Positions 16,959-24,969 of a stretch of 45,048 bases of DNA are shown here, piece by piece. Source of the DNA: Intrasporangium chromatireducens Q5-1 (GTDB lineage: Bacteria; Actinomycetota; Actinomycetes; Actinomycetales; Dermatophilaceae); the NCBI RefSeq assembly GCF_000576575.1, contig NZ_AWQS01000012.1, positions 1-45,048 on the forward strand, read 5' to 3'. The translations under genes were made by a program, and so were the position numbers. A model generated the notes under the pieces. The model made no database searches. It saw nothing but the letters and a program-made list of their open reading frames with translations, and was not told the origin of the DNA. Position 1 is the first letter of the stretch, and every line of letters begins with the position of its first letter.

Positions 16959-18227
16959 ATGACCGAGCCGCTCGAGCGCCTTCCCGACGGGACCGTCAAG
17001 CAGGTGAACCCGTTCACCGGCACGAAGGTGTGGACGCTGCCCGATCGTGGCGCCCGACCGCTCGCCCGGCAGGCCCGCGTCCCGCTCCCCCTCGACCCGG
17101 CCGACCACGACCGGTACTGCGCCTTCTGCTGGGGCCGGATGCTCGAGACGCCGCCGGAGATCGCCCGCGTCGTCCGCGCCGGCGCGGGCTGGCGCGAGGT
17201 CCGCGGCCTGCTCGCGGAGGACCTGCACTCGAGCGTTCCGGAGTTCCGGCTCATCCCGAACCTCTTCGAGATCCTGTCCTACGACTACTGGCACCTCAGC
17301 CACGGCTGGCACGCGACGGCGGATGCGGACGCCCGGCGGACGGCATACCTCTCGACGCCGCTGGGGCGCGACCAGGTGAGCGCGCTGGTCCGCACCAAGC
17401 TGCGCGCGCGTGGCGTGCCTGGGGCCACCCTCGCGGCACGCACCTTCGAGGAGGACGTCCGCGACAGCGCAGAGTTCTTCGCGAGCAACCACGACGTCGT
17501 CGTCGCGCGGCGCCACTACGTCGACGGCGCCACGACCGACACCGAGCTGGCCGGCTCGGGCACGCTGTCACCCGAGGAGCACTGGCAGTATGTGGCTTTC
17601 GCCATTGAGACCGCGCGACGGCTCTACGCGGACAACCCCTTCGCCTGCTACGTCTCGATCTTCCAGAACTGGCTCTCCCCGGCCGGCGCCTCGTTCGACC
17701 ATCTCCACAAGCAGCTCGTCGCCATCGACGAGCTGAGCGTCCAGACCGAGCGCGAGGCGGCCCGGGTCCGCGCGGAGCCGGACCTCTACGCACGATGGGG
17801 CGAGACGTATGCCGCCCAGCAGGGTCTCGTCGTCGCGTCGACTCCCAGCGCGGTCGCCTTCGCCGGGGTGGGCCACCAGTACCCGTCGCTCGAGGTCCAC
17901 TCGCGCGATCCTCGGAGCCTGCCGTGGGAGCTCGGCGACGAGCAGGTGCGGGACTTCTCCGACCTGCTTCACGCGTGCCACGCGGCGACGGGGGTCGACG
18001 TGCCGACGAACGAGGAGTGGCACCACCGGCCCCCGACCCTGGACCTGCCCATGCCGTTGCGGGCCGTCATCAAGTGGCGGATCTCGACGCTGGCCGGGTT
18101 CGAGGGCGGCACGAAGATCTACGTCAACACGATCGACCCGTGGGCCGTCCGCGACCGGGTGGTCGGCCGGCTCAAGGAGCTGGCCGGCGACGGCGCACTG
18201 TCACCGTCGGTCTCCGTCCCCGGGTAG
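16959..18227 (+). CDS. GalT-like (HIT superfamily) protein, DUF4921 type
   Basis: A 422-residue protein related to galactose-1-phosphate uridylyltransferases. It opens with PDGTVKQVNPFTGTKVW, has a CAFC zinc-type pair near 50-53, and a HIT-like motif in SFDHLHKQLVAID near 247-259 where GalT has HPHxQ. From memory, this arrangement matches the uncharacterised DUF4921 family of actinobacteria. A nucleotidyl-transfer or nucleotide-phosphate role is an inference from the fold. Its last 109 nt overlap an open reading frame on the opposite strand (18119-18496). Starting at the ATG rather than the GTG 9 nt earlier fits the leaderless promoter. Confidence 0.82.
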   Translation: MTEPLERLPDGTVKQVNPFTGTKVWTLPDRGARPLARQARVPLPLDPADHDRYCAFCWGRMLETPPEIARVVRAGAGWREVRGLLAEDLHSSVPEFRLIPNLFEILSYDYWHLSHGWHATADADARRTAYLSTPLGRDQVSALVRTKLRARGVPGATLAARTFEEDVRDSAEFFASNHDVVVARRHYVDGATTDTELAGSGTLSPEEHWQYVAFAIETARRLYADNPFACYVSIFQNWLSPAGASFDHLHKQLVAIDELSVQTEREAARVRAEPDLYARWGETYAAQQGLVVASTPSAVAFAGVGHQYPSLEVHSRDPRSLPWELGDEQVRDFSDLLHACHAATGVDVPTNEEWHHRPPTLDLPMPLRAVIKWRISTLAGFEGGTKIYVNTIDPWAVRDRVVGRLKELAGDGALSPSVSVPG

Positions 18228-18496
18228 GCGTGACCAGCGATGCTCCGGATGGGGGCGCTGCGCTGTGCTCGGCCTTCCTCGTCGTTGGCGGCCGTCTCGA
18301 TCCAGTCGACCGCCTCGTCGGTGAGCTGGGTCTCCCCCTCCGTTGAGGCGCCGGTCCACCATCGAGGGTCCGGCTCACCGCCAGCGACGCGCAGGATCTC
18401 GCCGACCATGTCGTCGGGGAGAGGCTCCCCGTTGTGCGCGATCAGCCACGCGCGGCTGGACGGGCTGAGCTGCGGCCAGATCTCCGGGAAGTCCAT
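18119..18496 (-). CDS. small hypothetical protein with read-through-like C-terminus
   Basis: A 125-residue frame. The first 85 or so residues look like a real acidic protein (MDFPEIWPQLSPSSRAWLIA, then NGEPLPDDMVGEI, WWTG, TDEAVDWIETA). The last 40 are Ser/Thr/Arg-rich and run antisense into the end of the GalT-like gene, which looks non-native. Either the original stop was lost, or a frameshift occurred near 18240. GGAG lies 9 nt before the ATG. I do not recognise the family. The N-terminal part resembles short immunity-like or uncharacterised actinobacterial proteins only in general style. Confidence 0.5.
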   Translation of the reverse strand: MDFPEIWPQLSPSSRAWLIAHNGEPLPDDMVGEILRVAGGEPDPRWWTGASTEGETQLTDEAVDWIETAANDEEGRAQRSAPIRSIAGHAYPGTETDGDSAPSPASSLSRPTTRSRTAHGSIVLT

Positions 18497-18683
18497 GAGC
18501 TAAGGCTCCTCGCACTCGGTCGTCCGGACAACGCTCGGGTCATCTGCCGATCCCGGGATGGCACTGGGGATGATGCCCTGGCGGCGGCAGCACAGCCGCG
18601 TGGTGTGGACCGGCCGCGGGACTGCCACCGCTGGGATGCGGTGTTGGGTCGATGGCAGCCCTGGTGCGTGCCATGATTCCGCG

Positions 18684-19196
18684 ATGGGCGACGCTGCCGA
18701 GAACATCGCAAACCCACCGGGGATCCGTCTGGGGGCAGCACCGACGATCCGGGTGGCGAACAAGGCCATCATCGTGCGAGACGAGCACCTGCTGGTGACC
18801 GTCAACTCTGGTGACTTCCCGACGTTCTACCTGTGCCCGGGCGGCGGGCAGGACCATGGCGAAGACGCCTACGCGGGCCTGCGCCGGGAGTGCCGCGAAG
18901 AGATCGGCTGCGAGGTGCTGGTGGGAGAGCTGGCCTTCGTGCGGGACTACATCGCCGCGGATCATGAGTTCGCCGACCAGGACGCCTGGGCGCACCAGCG
19001 AGAGGCGTACTTCTTCTGCGACCTGGCGCCGGGTGCGGAGCCGCGGATGACAGATGCCGGGGACCTCTGGCAGACCGGTATCGCCTGGCTGCCCGTGGAC
19101 GGCTTGCACGACCAGCCGCTGTGGCCCAGGGCACTGGCCCGGTGGCTGGCGACCGCGGAGGCCGACCGGCCCCGCTACCTGGGCAACGTCAACTGA
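18684..19196 (+). CDS. Nudix hydrolase
   Basis: A 170-residue cytosolic phosphohydrolase. The complete Nudix box is present near residues 53-75: GGQDHGE, seven residues, then RECREEIGC (GX5EX7REUXEEXGU). The flanking strand FYLCPGGG is typical of ADP-ribose/NTP-type members, but the substrate cannot be assigned. The start is placed at the ATG after CATGAT and 6 nt, a CANNNT leaderless-type arrangement. The upstream 42 codons in frame (from 18558) are Trp/Arg-rich and unlike the gene. It is convergent with the next peptidase gene, 21 nt apart. Confidence 0.88.
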   Translation: MGDAAENIANPPGIRLGAAPTIRVANKAIIVRDEHLLVTVNSGDFPTFYLCPGGGQDHGEDAYAGLRRECREEIGCEVLVGELAFVRDYIAADHEFADQDAWAHQREAYFFCDLAPGAEPRMTDAGDLWQTGIAWLPVDGLHDQPLWPRALARWLATAEADRPRYLGNVN

Positions 19197-19217
19197 CCCA
19201 TCTCACGTCCACGTCGG

Positions 19218-19889
19218 CTACGCGGGGAAGTGCTCCCAGTGCCCCTCGGACACGACCTCGACGACCCCGTCGACGACCTTGATGGCCGTGGCGTCGTCCA
19301 TCGCGTAAGCCTGGCCCGTTAGGCCCGCTGCCCACTGCTCCGCCTCCGCCAGGGAGTTGCCCGGCATGCCGTCGGGGGCCAGGTGAGGGCAGATCGAGAA
19401 GTCGACGAGGCCAAGAGTGCTGTCATCCCCGCTCGGCGGCCGCCACTGGATGAAGTCGTCCCCGACCTCGGGCGTCATCACCATGCTGCCGGCGCTCAGC
19501 CCCACCCACACCGTCTCGCTCAGCGAGGGCAGCAGGTCGGCCAGCCCGCTCTCTCGCATCCAGTGGCACAGGTAGAGCACGTCACCGCCCGCGACGAGCA
19601 GCACATCGGCCTCGCGCACCAGCGGCACCCAGCGCTCCTCCTCGAGGCTGGGCAGCGCCGTGAGCTCGAGCACGCCGACGGACTTCCAGCCGAGGTCGAC
19701 CATGGGGTTCTCGGAGGTCCCGCTGATGAACTGCCACGCCTTGGCGCCGGGGCCGACCCACGGGTGCCCATACATCGCCGTCGGGATGCACAGGGCAGTC
19801 GACTCGGCGATCGGCTTGCCCAGCAGGTCGACCAACGCGTCGCGGATGCTCTGGTTGGTGACGCCGCCAGAGGTGAGGAGAAGCTTCAC
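19218..19889 (-). CDS. peptidase S51 (PepE/cyanophycinase-like)
   Basis: A 223-residue serine peptidase of family S51. The nucleophile lies in VGLSAGSMVM (Ser132), the class-I glutamine amidotransferase-like elbow typical of PepE. The N-terminal MKLLLTSGG and the ADVLLVAGGDVLYL block before the elbow also fit. Family members cleave N-terminal Asp dipeptides or cyanophycin. The His of the active site is probably in SICPHL. The GTG at 19889 has GGAGG 5 nt upstream, which clearly beats the in-frame ATG at 19961. Confidence 0.87.
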   Translation of the reverse strand: MKLLLTSGGVTNQSIRDALVDLLGKPIAESTALCIPTAMYGHPWVGPGAKAWQFISGTSENPMVDLGWKSVGVLELTALPSLEEERWVPLVREADVLLVAGGDVLYLCHWMRESGLADLLPSLSETVWVGLSAGSMVMTPEVGDDFIQWRPPSGDDSTLGLVDFSICPHLAPDGMPGNSLAEAEQWAAGLTGQAYAMDDATAIKVVDGVVEVVSEGHWEHFPA

Positions 19890-20005
19890 TGCTTGCCTCC
19901 AGATGTCGGGGCCGATCCAGGGGGAGCCGGGCTGGGTCGACAAACTGCGGGGAACGCTCACCGTGCGTTCACACCGTACACATCCGGCGACGCACCGCGC
20001 CCCGC

Positions 20006-20011
20006 TAGCCT
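20006..20011 (+). promoter_or_regulatory. -10 hexamer TAGCCT of a leaderless promoter
   Basis: TAGCCT, then 6 nt, then the GTG at 20018. Confidence 0.65.
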
Positions 20012-20017
20012 GATCGG

Positions 20018-20611
20018 GTGCCCGAGTTCAGCTGGCGACCGGCCAACGACGCGACGAGCGCGGACGTCGAGGTGGTGTTCGACGCGGGTGGCGCCCGCAG
20101 GTGCCGCTGCCAGGCGCTCAAGGTCCCGGGCTGGATCTGGCGCGACACCACTCAGGACGACCGCGATGCCGCACATCTGCAGCAGGTCGGCTGCGGCACC
20201 AGCGGGCCCACCTCCGGCTTGATCGGCTACGTCGACGGAGAGCCGGCTGGCTGGGTCGCCGTCGAGCCGCGAGAGAACTACCCGAGGATCTGGGCCCGAC
20301 AGAAGTCGTGGATGCGGATGGACCCCGACCTCGAGGGCGTCTGGTCGGTCACCTGCTTCGTCGTGCGCAAGGGCTTCCGCCGGCAGGGGCTGATGTACGA
20401 GCTCGCGGCCGCCACCGTCGAGTACGGCAGGCAGGTCGGAGCTCGCATCCTCGAGGGCTACCCCACTGAGCCACCGCCCGGCAAGACGGTGATCTGGGAC
20501 GAGGCGTCGGTCGGGCTGCTCCAGGTCTTCCTCGACGCGGGCTACGAGGTCGAGGCGTCACCCACCCTGCGCCGGCGCGTCGTGCGGCACCGGCTTGGCG
20601 TGTCGTCCTGA
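20018..20611 (+). CDS. GNAT-family N-acetyltransferase
   Basis: A 197-residue acetyltransferase. The acetyl-CoA pyrophosphate loop is in VRKGFRRQGLMYELAAATVE (R-x-x-G-x-x), near 119-136, preceded by the strand VWSVTCFVV. The C-terminal half contains GYEVEASPTLRRRVVRH, the usual last strands. The N-terminal 60 residues include RCRCQ and a WIWRDTTQDDRD segment. These often occur in actinobacterial GNATs of unknown substrate. It stands alone with a leaderless GTG start; 53 nt separate it from the ASCH gene, which has its own -10. Confidence 0.85.
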   Translation: MPEFSWRPANDATSADVEVVFDAGGARRCRCQALKVPGWIWRDTTQDDRDAAHLQQVGCGTSGPTSGLIGYVDGEPAGWVAVEPRENYPRIWARQKSWMRMDPDLEGVWSVTCFVVRKGFRRQGLMYELAAATVEYGRQVGARILEGYPTEPPPGKTVIWDEASVGLLQVFLDAGYEVEASPTLRRRVVRHRLGVSS

Positions 20612-20652
20612 CGGGCCCGGCGCAAAGCGTCCTGAACGGATATTGGTGCGGC

Positions 20653-20658
20653 TACCCT
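20653..20658 (+). promoter_or_regulatory. -10 hexamer TACCCT of a leaderless promoter
   Basis: TACCCT, then 6 nt, then the ATG at 20665. Confidence 0.65.
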
Positions 20659-20664
20659 CGGGCC

Positions 20665-21204
20665 ATGGATGCAGCCGCCCCCGGCACCGATGCCTCGTCG
20701 ATGGTCGACTCCTTCTGGCAGGTCGCCAGGATGCGAGCCAAGCTCAATCCGACCGGGGTCTACACCGGCGAACGGCCGTTGGCATCCCTGCGACCGCCCG
20801 CATGGGGCTTCGGGGCCACACCCGAGCAGGCCGACGACCTTCTCGCGCTCGTGTTGTCAGGCACGAAGACCGCGACGTCCGGCGCCTTGTGGGACTACGA
20901 AGCGGAGGGCGAGGAGCTGCCGACGCCGGGAGGGCTCGACATTGTCACCGACGGGCGCGGCGTGCCGCATGCACTCCTCGTCACGACCCACGTCGACATC
21001 GTGCCCTTCGACGAGGTGAGTGCCGAACATGCCTACCTCGAGGGTGAGGGCGACCGGTCGCTGGCGACCTGGCGAGACGTGCACGAACGGTTCTTCACGG
21101 AGCACGCGGTGCACCATCGCGGGTTCAGCCGCGACATGCCGGTCGTGCTGCAGCGCTTCGCCGTCCTCTACAGCGAAACCTCGGCCGGCTTGGGGAGCGA
21201 GTGA
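20665..21204 (+). CDS. ASCH-domain protein
   Basis: A 179-residue protein of the ASCH fold (PUA-like beta-barrel). Family marks are SGTKTATSGALWDYEAEGE, which gives the conserved GxKxxT, then VTTHVDIVPFDEVSAEHAYLEGE and LATWRDVHERFF. ASCH proteins are predicted to bind RNA, and E. coli YqfB is an N4-acetylcytidine amidohydrolase; whether this one has that activity is unknown. The start follows a leaderless promoter. It is convergent with the TetR gene, with a copy of the recurrent 10-mer between them. Confidence 0.88.
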   Translation: MDAAAPGTDASSMVDSFWQVARMRAKLNPTGVYTGERPLASLRPPAWGFGATPEQADDLLALVLSGTKTATSGALWDYEAEGEELPTPGGLDIVTDGRGVPHALLVTTHVDIVPFDEVSAEHAYLEGEGDRSLATWRDVHERFFTEHAVHHRGFSRDMPVVLQRFAVLYSETSAGLGSE

Positions 21205-21221
21205 CGACACAGCCGGCGGGC

Positions 21222-21231
21222 GTATGCCGCT
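21222..21231 (-). repeat. AGCGGCATAC motif copy between convergent genes
   Basis: Exact copy on the minus strand, in the 34-nt gap between the ASCH and TetR stops. Confidence 0.85.
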
Positions 21232-21238
21232 GACGTCC

Positions 21239-21853
21239 CTATGCTGTCGTGGTCGTCTCGGGCGCGGCACTGACCTGGGATCCGGCAAGCCGGTCGACCA
21301 GTAGGGCCAGCCTCCACTCAGCATCCTTCGGCGGCAGCCGTCCCGCCCCGGTCAGCGTCGCCAGGCCATGCAGGGCCGCCCAGAAGACCTCGGTGAACAG
21401 CCCGGGATGGACGCCGTCCCCGGCGACGTCACCCAGACTGTCGAGCAGGGCGTTGAAAGCGTCCTTGAGCGGCTTCGGGGTGTCCTCGGACGCAAACGCC
21501 AAACCGCCGTCCAGCTGGAACATCGCGTCGTAGACAGCCGGGTTGCGCGCGGCGAAGTCGAGGTAGGCGCGAGCGAGCGCGATGACCCGCTCCCGTGGGC
21601 CGCCCACGGTCGACCCGGCGGCCCTGAGCGCTGCGGCCATCTCGGCGGCACCCTCGAGGGCGACCGCGCCGATGATCTCGCGCTTGCCGCGGAAATGGCT
21701 GTAGAGGACGGGCTGGCTGTATTCGATGCGTTCGGCGAGCAGTCGAGTCGTGACGGCGTCCCAGCCCTGCTGCTCGGCGAGGTCGCGGGCCGTCGCCACG
21801 ATGAGGCGCTCCCGTTGCGCCCGCTCGCGCTGCTTGCGGTCCTCTAGCGACAT
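21239..21853 (-). CDS. TetR-family transcriptional regulator
   Basis: A 204-residue repressor. The N-terminal helix-turn-helix runs about 18-62: LIVATARDLAEQQGW, VTTRLLAERIEYSQPVLYSHF, GKREIIGAVA. The C-terminal ligand domain has the HPGLFTEVFWAALHGLATL block common in the TetR group that carries a WHG-type C-terminus. It is divergent from a DUF1772-type membrane protein. The 90-nt gap contains a 16-bp perfect palindrome and two CTAG-N5-CTAG sites, so self-regulation and control of the neighbour are likely. The ligand is unknown. Confidence 0.9.
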   Translation of the reverse strand: MSLEDRKQRERAQRERLIVATARDLAEQQGWDAVTTRLLAERIEYSQPVLYSHFRGKREIIGAVALEGAAEMAAALRAAGSTVGGPRERVIALARAYLDFAARNPAVYDAMFQLDGGLAFASEDTPKPLKDAFNALLDSLGDVAGDGVHPGLFTEVFWAALHGLATLTGAGRLPPKDAEWRLALLVDRLAGSQVSAAPETTTTA

Positions 21854-21862
21854 ACGGAAAGC

Positions 21863-21926
21863 CTAGCACCGCTAGACAATCCAGCAGCAGCAACGCTAGC
21901 GTTGCGATATCACCTAGCGTCACTAG
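21863..21926. promoter_or_regulatory. putative TetR operator cluster
   Basis: Three symmetric sites: CTAGCACCGCTAG (21863-21875), the 16-bp perfect palindrome GCAACGCTAGCGTTGC (21890-21905) and CTAGCGTCACTAG (21914-21926). CTAG is rare in high-GC actinobacterial DNA, which makes five in 64 nt striking. The last site overlaps a possible -10 TAGATT (21924-21929) for the downstream membrane-protein gene. Confidence 0.75.
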
Positions 21927-21943
21927 ATTGAGGAAGTTCCTCC

Positions 21944-22387
21944 ATGCTGCACTCGCTCGAGATCGCCACCACCGTCGTCGTCGGCCTCATGGTGGGGGTG
22001 GAGTTCTCCGTCGCCTTCGTCCTCAACCCGATTCTCAGCGCCCTGCCCGGGGACAGTGCCGTGCGCGGCCGGGCCCACGGCGGCCGGATGCTCGGGGCCG
22101 TGATGCCGTTCTGGTACATCGGCTCGCTCATCCTCTGCGCGCTCTGGGCGGTCAGCGCCTGGCATGACCAGGGCGCCGGCCTGGTCGTCATCGCCGGCGC
22201 GCTGCTGATCGTCAGCGTGATCATGTCGGTCGCACTGCTCGTCCCGATCAACAACCGGGGCAAGACCTGGACCCCCGAGAACCTACCCGCGGACTGGCAG
22301 GAGCAGATGAACCGCTGGGACCGCTTGCACTACGTCCGCGTCGCGATCATCGTCGCCGCATTCGCCCTGCTGGCCGCCGCGGGCTGA
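21944..22387 (+). CDS. DUF1772-family membrane protein
   Basis: A 147-residue membrane protein with four hydrophobic helices (about 5-27, 49-70, 77-100, 125-145). The conserved VPINNRGKTW block lies before the last helix, and QMNRWDRLHYVR just before it. This matches the DUF1772 (anthrone-oxygenase-like) family, often paired with TetR regulators. Biochemical role is unknown. GAGGAAG lies about 7 nt before the ATG. Convergent with the methyltransferase. Confidence 0.82.
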   Translation: MLHSLEIATTVVVGLMVGVEFSVAFVLNPILSALPGDSAVRGRAHGGRMLGAVMPFWYIGSLILCALWAVSAWHDQGAGLVVIAGALLIVSVIMSVALLVPINNRGKTWTPENLPADWQEQMNRWDRLHYVRVAIIVAAFALLAAAG

Positions 22388-22398
22388 GTCACCAGGGC

Positions 22399-23022
22399 TC
22401 ACCCACCCTTGGTCGCCGTGCACAGGAACACGCCGAACTCGCGGTCGTCCTTGAGAATCGTCGTGGCGTCACGGAAGCGCACGTCCGTGAACCCGGCGTG
22501 TGCCAACTGCTCGGCAAGACGTTGCCTGTCGAAGCCGTGATGGCCGTCAAAGTCGACCTTGTCGGCGTGGAAGGCGCCCTCGCGGTCCTCGTCGAGGTCC
22601 GCGATGGCCAGTCGACCACCGTTGACGAGGAGGCCCGCGACGGCCCGCAGCAGCGCATCCAGATCCTGAACGTGATGGAAGGCCATGGAGCTCCACACCA
22701 CGTCGTAGACGCCTTCGAGCGGGTCTGTCGTGAGGTCAGCCTGGACAGCGCGCAGCCGGTCGCTCAGCCCGGCCGCCTCGATCCGCTCCCGCGCCACCCG
22801 CACCATTCCGGCGGAGGGGTCGGTCACGACAACGGAACCGACCCGGCCGGAGAGCAGGATGCTCAGCCGGCCCGTGCCGGCACCGATGTCGAGTGCTGTC
22901 ATCCCGGGAGTGAGGTCAACGTCCTGCTCGATGGCCCGGGCCACCGCCACCTGCCGCTCCTCATGGCCGGCGTCGTCGTCCCAGGTCGCCGCTGCGTCAT
23001 CGAAGCGCTCGTGTTCGTGCAT
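22399..23022 (-). CDS. class I SAM-dependent methyltransferase
   Basis: A 207-residue cytosolic methyltransferase. Motif I is ALDIGAGTGRLS near 42-53, the acidic end of strand 2 is in VVVTDPSAGM, motif II VYDVVWSSMAFHHV near 103, and LLVNGGRLAIADL follows. It resembles Methyltransf_11/UbiE-type enzymes of unassigned substrate. The ATG at 23022 is preferred over the in-frame start at 23076 because TAGGGT sits 7 nt upstream, a leaderless promoter. Confidence 0.87.
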   Translation of the reverse strand: MHEHERFDDAAATWDDDAGHEERQVAVARAIEQDVDLTPGMTALDIGAGTGRLSILLSGRVGSVVVTDPSAGMVRVARERIEAAGLSDRLRAVQADLTTDPLEGVYDVVWSSMAFHHVQDLDALLRAVAGLLVNGGRLAIADLDEDREGAFHADKVDFDGHHGFDRQRLAEQLAHAGFTDVRFRDATTILKDDREFGVFLCTATKGG

Positions 23023-23029
23023 GTGCTCG

Positions 23030-23035
23030 ACCCTA
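23030..23035 (-). promoter_or_regulatory. -10 hexamer TAGGGT of a leaderless promoter
   Basis: Minus-strand TAGGGT, then 7 nt, then the ATG at 23022. Confidence 0.7.
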
Positions 23036-23146
23036 GCCCCGGCGCTGCCGGCCGTTCCGTGATCAGGGCGGGTCAAGGGGAAACGGTGCAGGTGTGCGTC
23101 ACCAGCCGGCGAAGTGACGCCGGTTCGGCGGGAGCCCGCGCCGGAT

Positions 23147-23752
23147 TCAGGTGGTGCGGCGATAGCGGATGTGGGTGGTCAACGGCGAGTGGAGCACTTC
23201 GACGGGCTCGAAGCCGAAGGTCTCGACCCCGTCGAAGATGCGCTCGCCCGAGCCGAGCAGGACGGGGGCGATGTCGAGGGTCAGCTCGTCGATGACACCG
23301 GCGGTCAATGCCTGGCGCACGGTCAGGGCCCCACCGGCGATGTCCACACCGCTCCCACCGGCTGCCTCAGACGCGGCGGAGTAGGCAGCGTCGAAGCCCG
23401 TGGTGATGAAGTGAAATGTCGTCCCCCCGTCCATCTGGATCGGGTCATGAGGGTGATGCGTCAGCACGAAGACCGGTGCGTGGTACGGCGGTTCCGCACC
23501 CCACCAGCCTCTCCACTCCTCGTCCCAGTCCCCCCGGATCGGACCGAACATGTTCCGACCCATCACATACGCGCCTCGCGGCCGCATGAGCCACTCATTC
23601 GCGATCTTGTCGGCCTCATTGGCGCGCGGGTCGCCGAGATGCCAGGCGTGCAGCTCCTGGCCCCGCTTCCCCAGCGGGTCCTCCGCGCTTTGGTCCGGTC
23701 CTGCGACGAAGCCGTCCAGCGAGATGGACATGTGGCAGGTGGTCTCCGACAT
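23147..23752 (-). CDS. dihydrofolate reductase-family (RibD C-terminal-like) protein
   Basis: A 201-residue NADPH-binding reductase-like protein. The N-terminal MSISLDGFVAGPDQS, GAYVMGRNMFG near 60, APVFVLTHH, and GVDIAGGALTVRQAL near 135 are the marks of the RibD-C/YwjB-type family. These include stress-induced and unassigned reductases, and not true DHFR (the substrate-binding Asp is absent). The start is secure: GGAGG is 6 nt before the ATG. Possibly its own transcription unit, divergent from the patatin gene. Confidence 0.87.
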   Translation of the reverse strand: MSETTCHMSISLDGFVAGPDQSAEDPLGKRGQELHAWHLGDPRANEADKIANEWLMRPRGAYVMGRNMFGPIRGDWDEEWRGWWGAEPPYHAPVFVLTHHPHDPIQMDGGTTFHFITTGFDAAYSAASEAAGGSGVDIAGGALTVRQALTAGVIDELTLDIAPVLLGSGERIFDGVETFGFEPVEVLHSPLTTHIRYRRTT

Positions 23753-23846
23753 CGCGAACCTCCGTCAAGGTGCGCCTCGCCGGGCGCTCGTGCCGGGAAG
23801 TCTAGTGACCCTGTCCGGAGCACGCTCCGACGCGCAGAACCCGCTG

Positions 23847-23856
23847 AGCGGCATAC
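23847..23856 (+). repeat. AGCGGCATAC motif copy between divergent genes
   Basis: Exact copy within CTGAGCGGCATACG, in the 167-nt region between the DHFR-like and patatin genes. CCGCTGAGCGG just upstream gives a small self-complementary core. Confidence 0.85.
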
Positions 23857-23906
23857 GAAGGGGCACAAGGGACACGACGCAGCCGAGCGGTGTCGTCGGT
23901 CCCGGA

Positions 23907-23912
23907 TACCCT
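23907..23912 (+). promoter_or_regulatory. -10 hexamer TACCCT of a leaderless promoter
   Basis: TACCCT, then 7 nt, then the GTG at 23920. Confidence 0.7.
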
Positions 23913-23919
23913 CGAGAGC

Positions 23920-24969
23920 GTGACTGAACGGTTGCGGGCGGCGGTCGTCCTCGGCTCGGGCGGCGCGCGCGGCTACGCCCACATCGGCGGCCTGCAGGTG
24001 CTCGACGAGCGGGGCTTCGACGTCGTCGCCATCTCCGGGACGTCGATGGGCGCCCTCGTCGGCGGGGTTGCTGCGGCGGGCAAGCTCGACGCCTACACCG
24101 AATGGTCGCTCGGCCTGACCCAGCGCGAGGTGCTCCGGCTGCTCGACCTCGCCCTGTCCGCGCCCGGTGGCGCGATCCGGGCCGAGCGGATCATCGCGAA
24201 GGTCGGCGAGATCCTCGAGGGCGCCTCGATCGAGGACCTGCCGATCCCCTACACCGCCGTCGCGACCGACCTGCTCGCCCGCCGGGAGGTGTGGTTCCAG
24301 CGCGGCCCGGTCGTGCACGCCGTCCGCGCCTCGATCGCGATCCCCGGCGTCATCACGCCGATCGTCATCAACGGCCGGACCCTCGTCGACGGTGGGCTGA
24401 TGAACCCGGTCCCCCTCGAGCCGATCGTCGCCGTCAACGCCGATGTCACCGTCGCGATCGACCTGTCGGGGACGCGCACCGGCACGAGGCACGGGCCGCC
24501 GGTCAAGGAGACGTCCGAGGACCGCCCGCACGAGGAGTGGACCTCCCGGCTGCGCCGCAGCACCGCCGAGGTCCTCGAGTCCGAGCGGCTCCGCGCCCTC
24601 ACGAGCCGGTTCAGCGTCGGACACCGGCGCGACGCCACGGCCGGCGAGCCGCCCGACGGGCTACCGACCCCGGGAGCCGCCGCGACCGAGGCGCTCGACC
24701 CGGACGTGCAGCCCGAGGCGGTGCCCCCGCTGCACCCCGAGGAGTGGGTGCTCGGCCGCGCCGATATCCGCACCGTCGACCTGCTCGCGATGAGCTTCGA
24801 GACGATGAGCGCGCTCATCTCCCGCTACCGGATGGCGAGCAACCCGCCCGACGTCCTCGTCACCGTCCCGTCCAACGCCGTCGGGACGCTGGACTTCCAC
24901 CGTGCCGCGGAGATGATCGAGCTCGGCCGCCGGCTCATGACCGAGGCGCTCGACCGGGCCGGCTACTGA
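23920..24969 (+). CDS. patatin-like phospholipase (RssA-like)
   Basis: A 349-residue lipid acyl hydrolase. The catalytic dyad is visible: oxyanion hole GSGGARG at 12-18, nucleophile Ser42 in GTSMGA, and Asp157 in VDGGLMNP. The patatin domain ends near 200. A long acidic/proline-rich region (about 200-285) follows, then a C-terminal helix bundle segment RTVDLLAMSFETMSALIS. It probably acts on membrane phospholipids. The leaderless GTG is favoured over an in-frame start 30 nt upstream. The 3' end overlaps the convergent MFS gene by 7 nt. Confidence 0.9.
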   Translation: MTERLRAAVVLGSGGARGYAHIGGLQVLDERGFDVVAISGTSMGALVGGVAAAGKLDAYTEWSLGLTQREVLRLLDLALSAPGGAIRAERIIAKVGEILEGASIEDLPIPYTAVATDLLARREVWFQRGPVVHAVRASIAIPGVITPIVINGRTLVDGGLMNPVPLEPIVAVNADVTVAIDLSGTRTGTRHGPPVKETSEDRPHEEWTSRLRRSTAEVLESERLRALTSRFSVGHRRDATAGEPPDGLPTPGAAATEALDPDVQPEAVPPLHPEEWVLGRADIRTVDLLAMSFETMSALISRYRMASNPPDVLVTVPSNAVGTLDFHRAAEMIELGRRLMTEALDRAGY

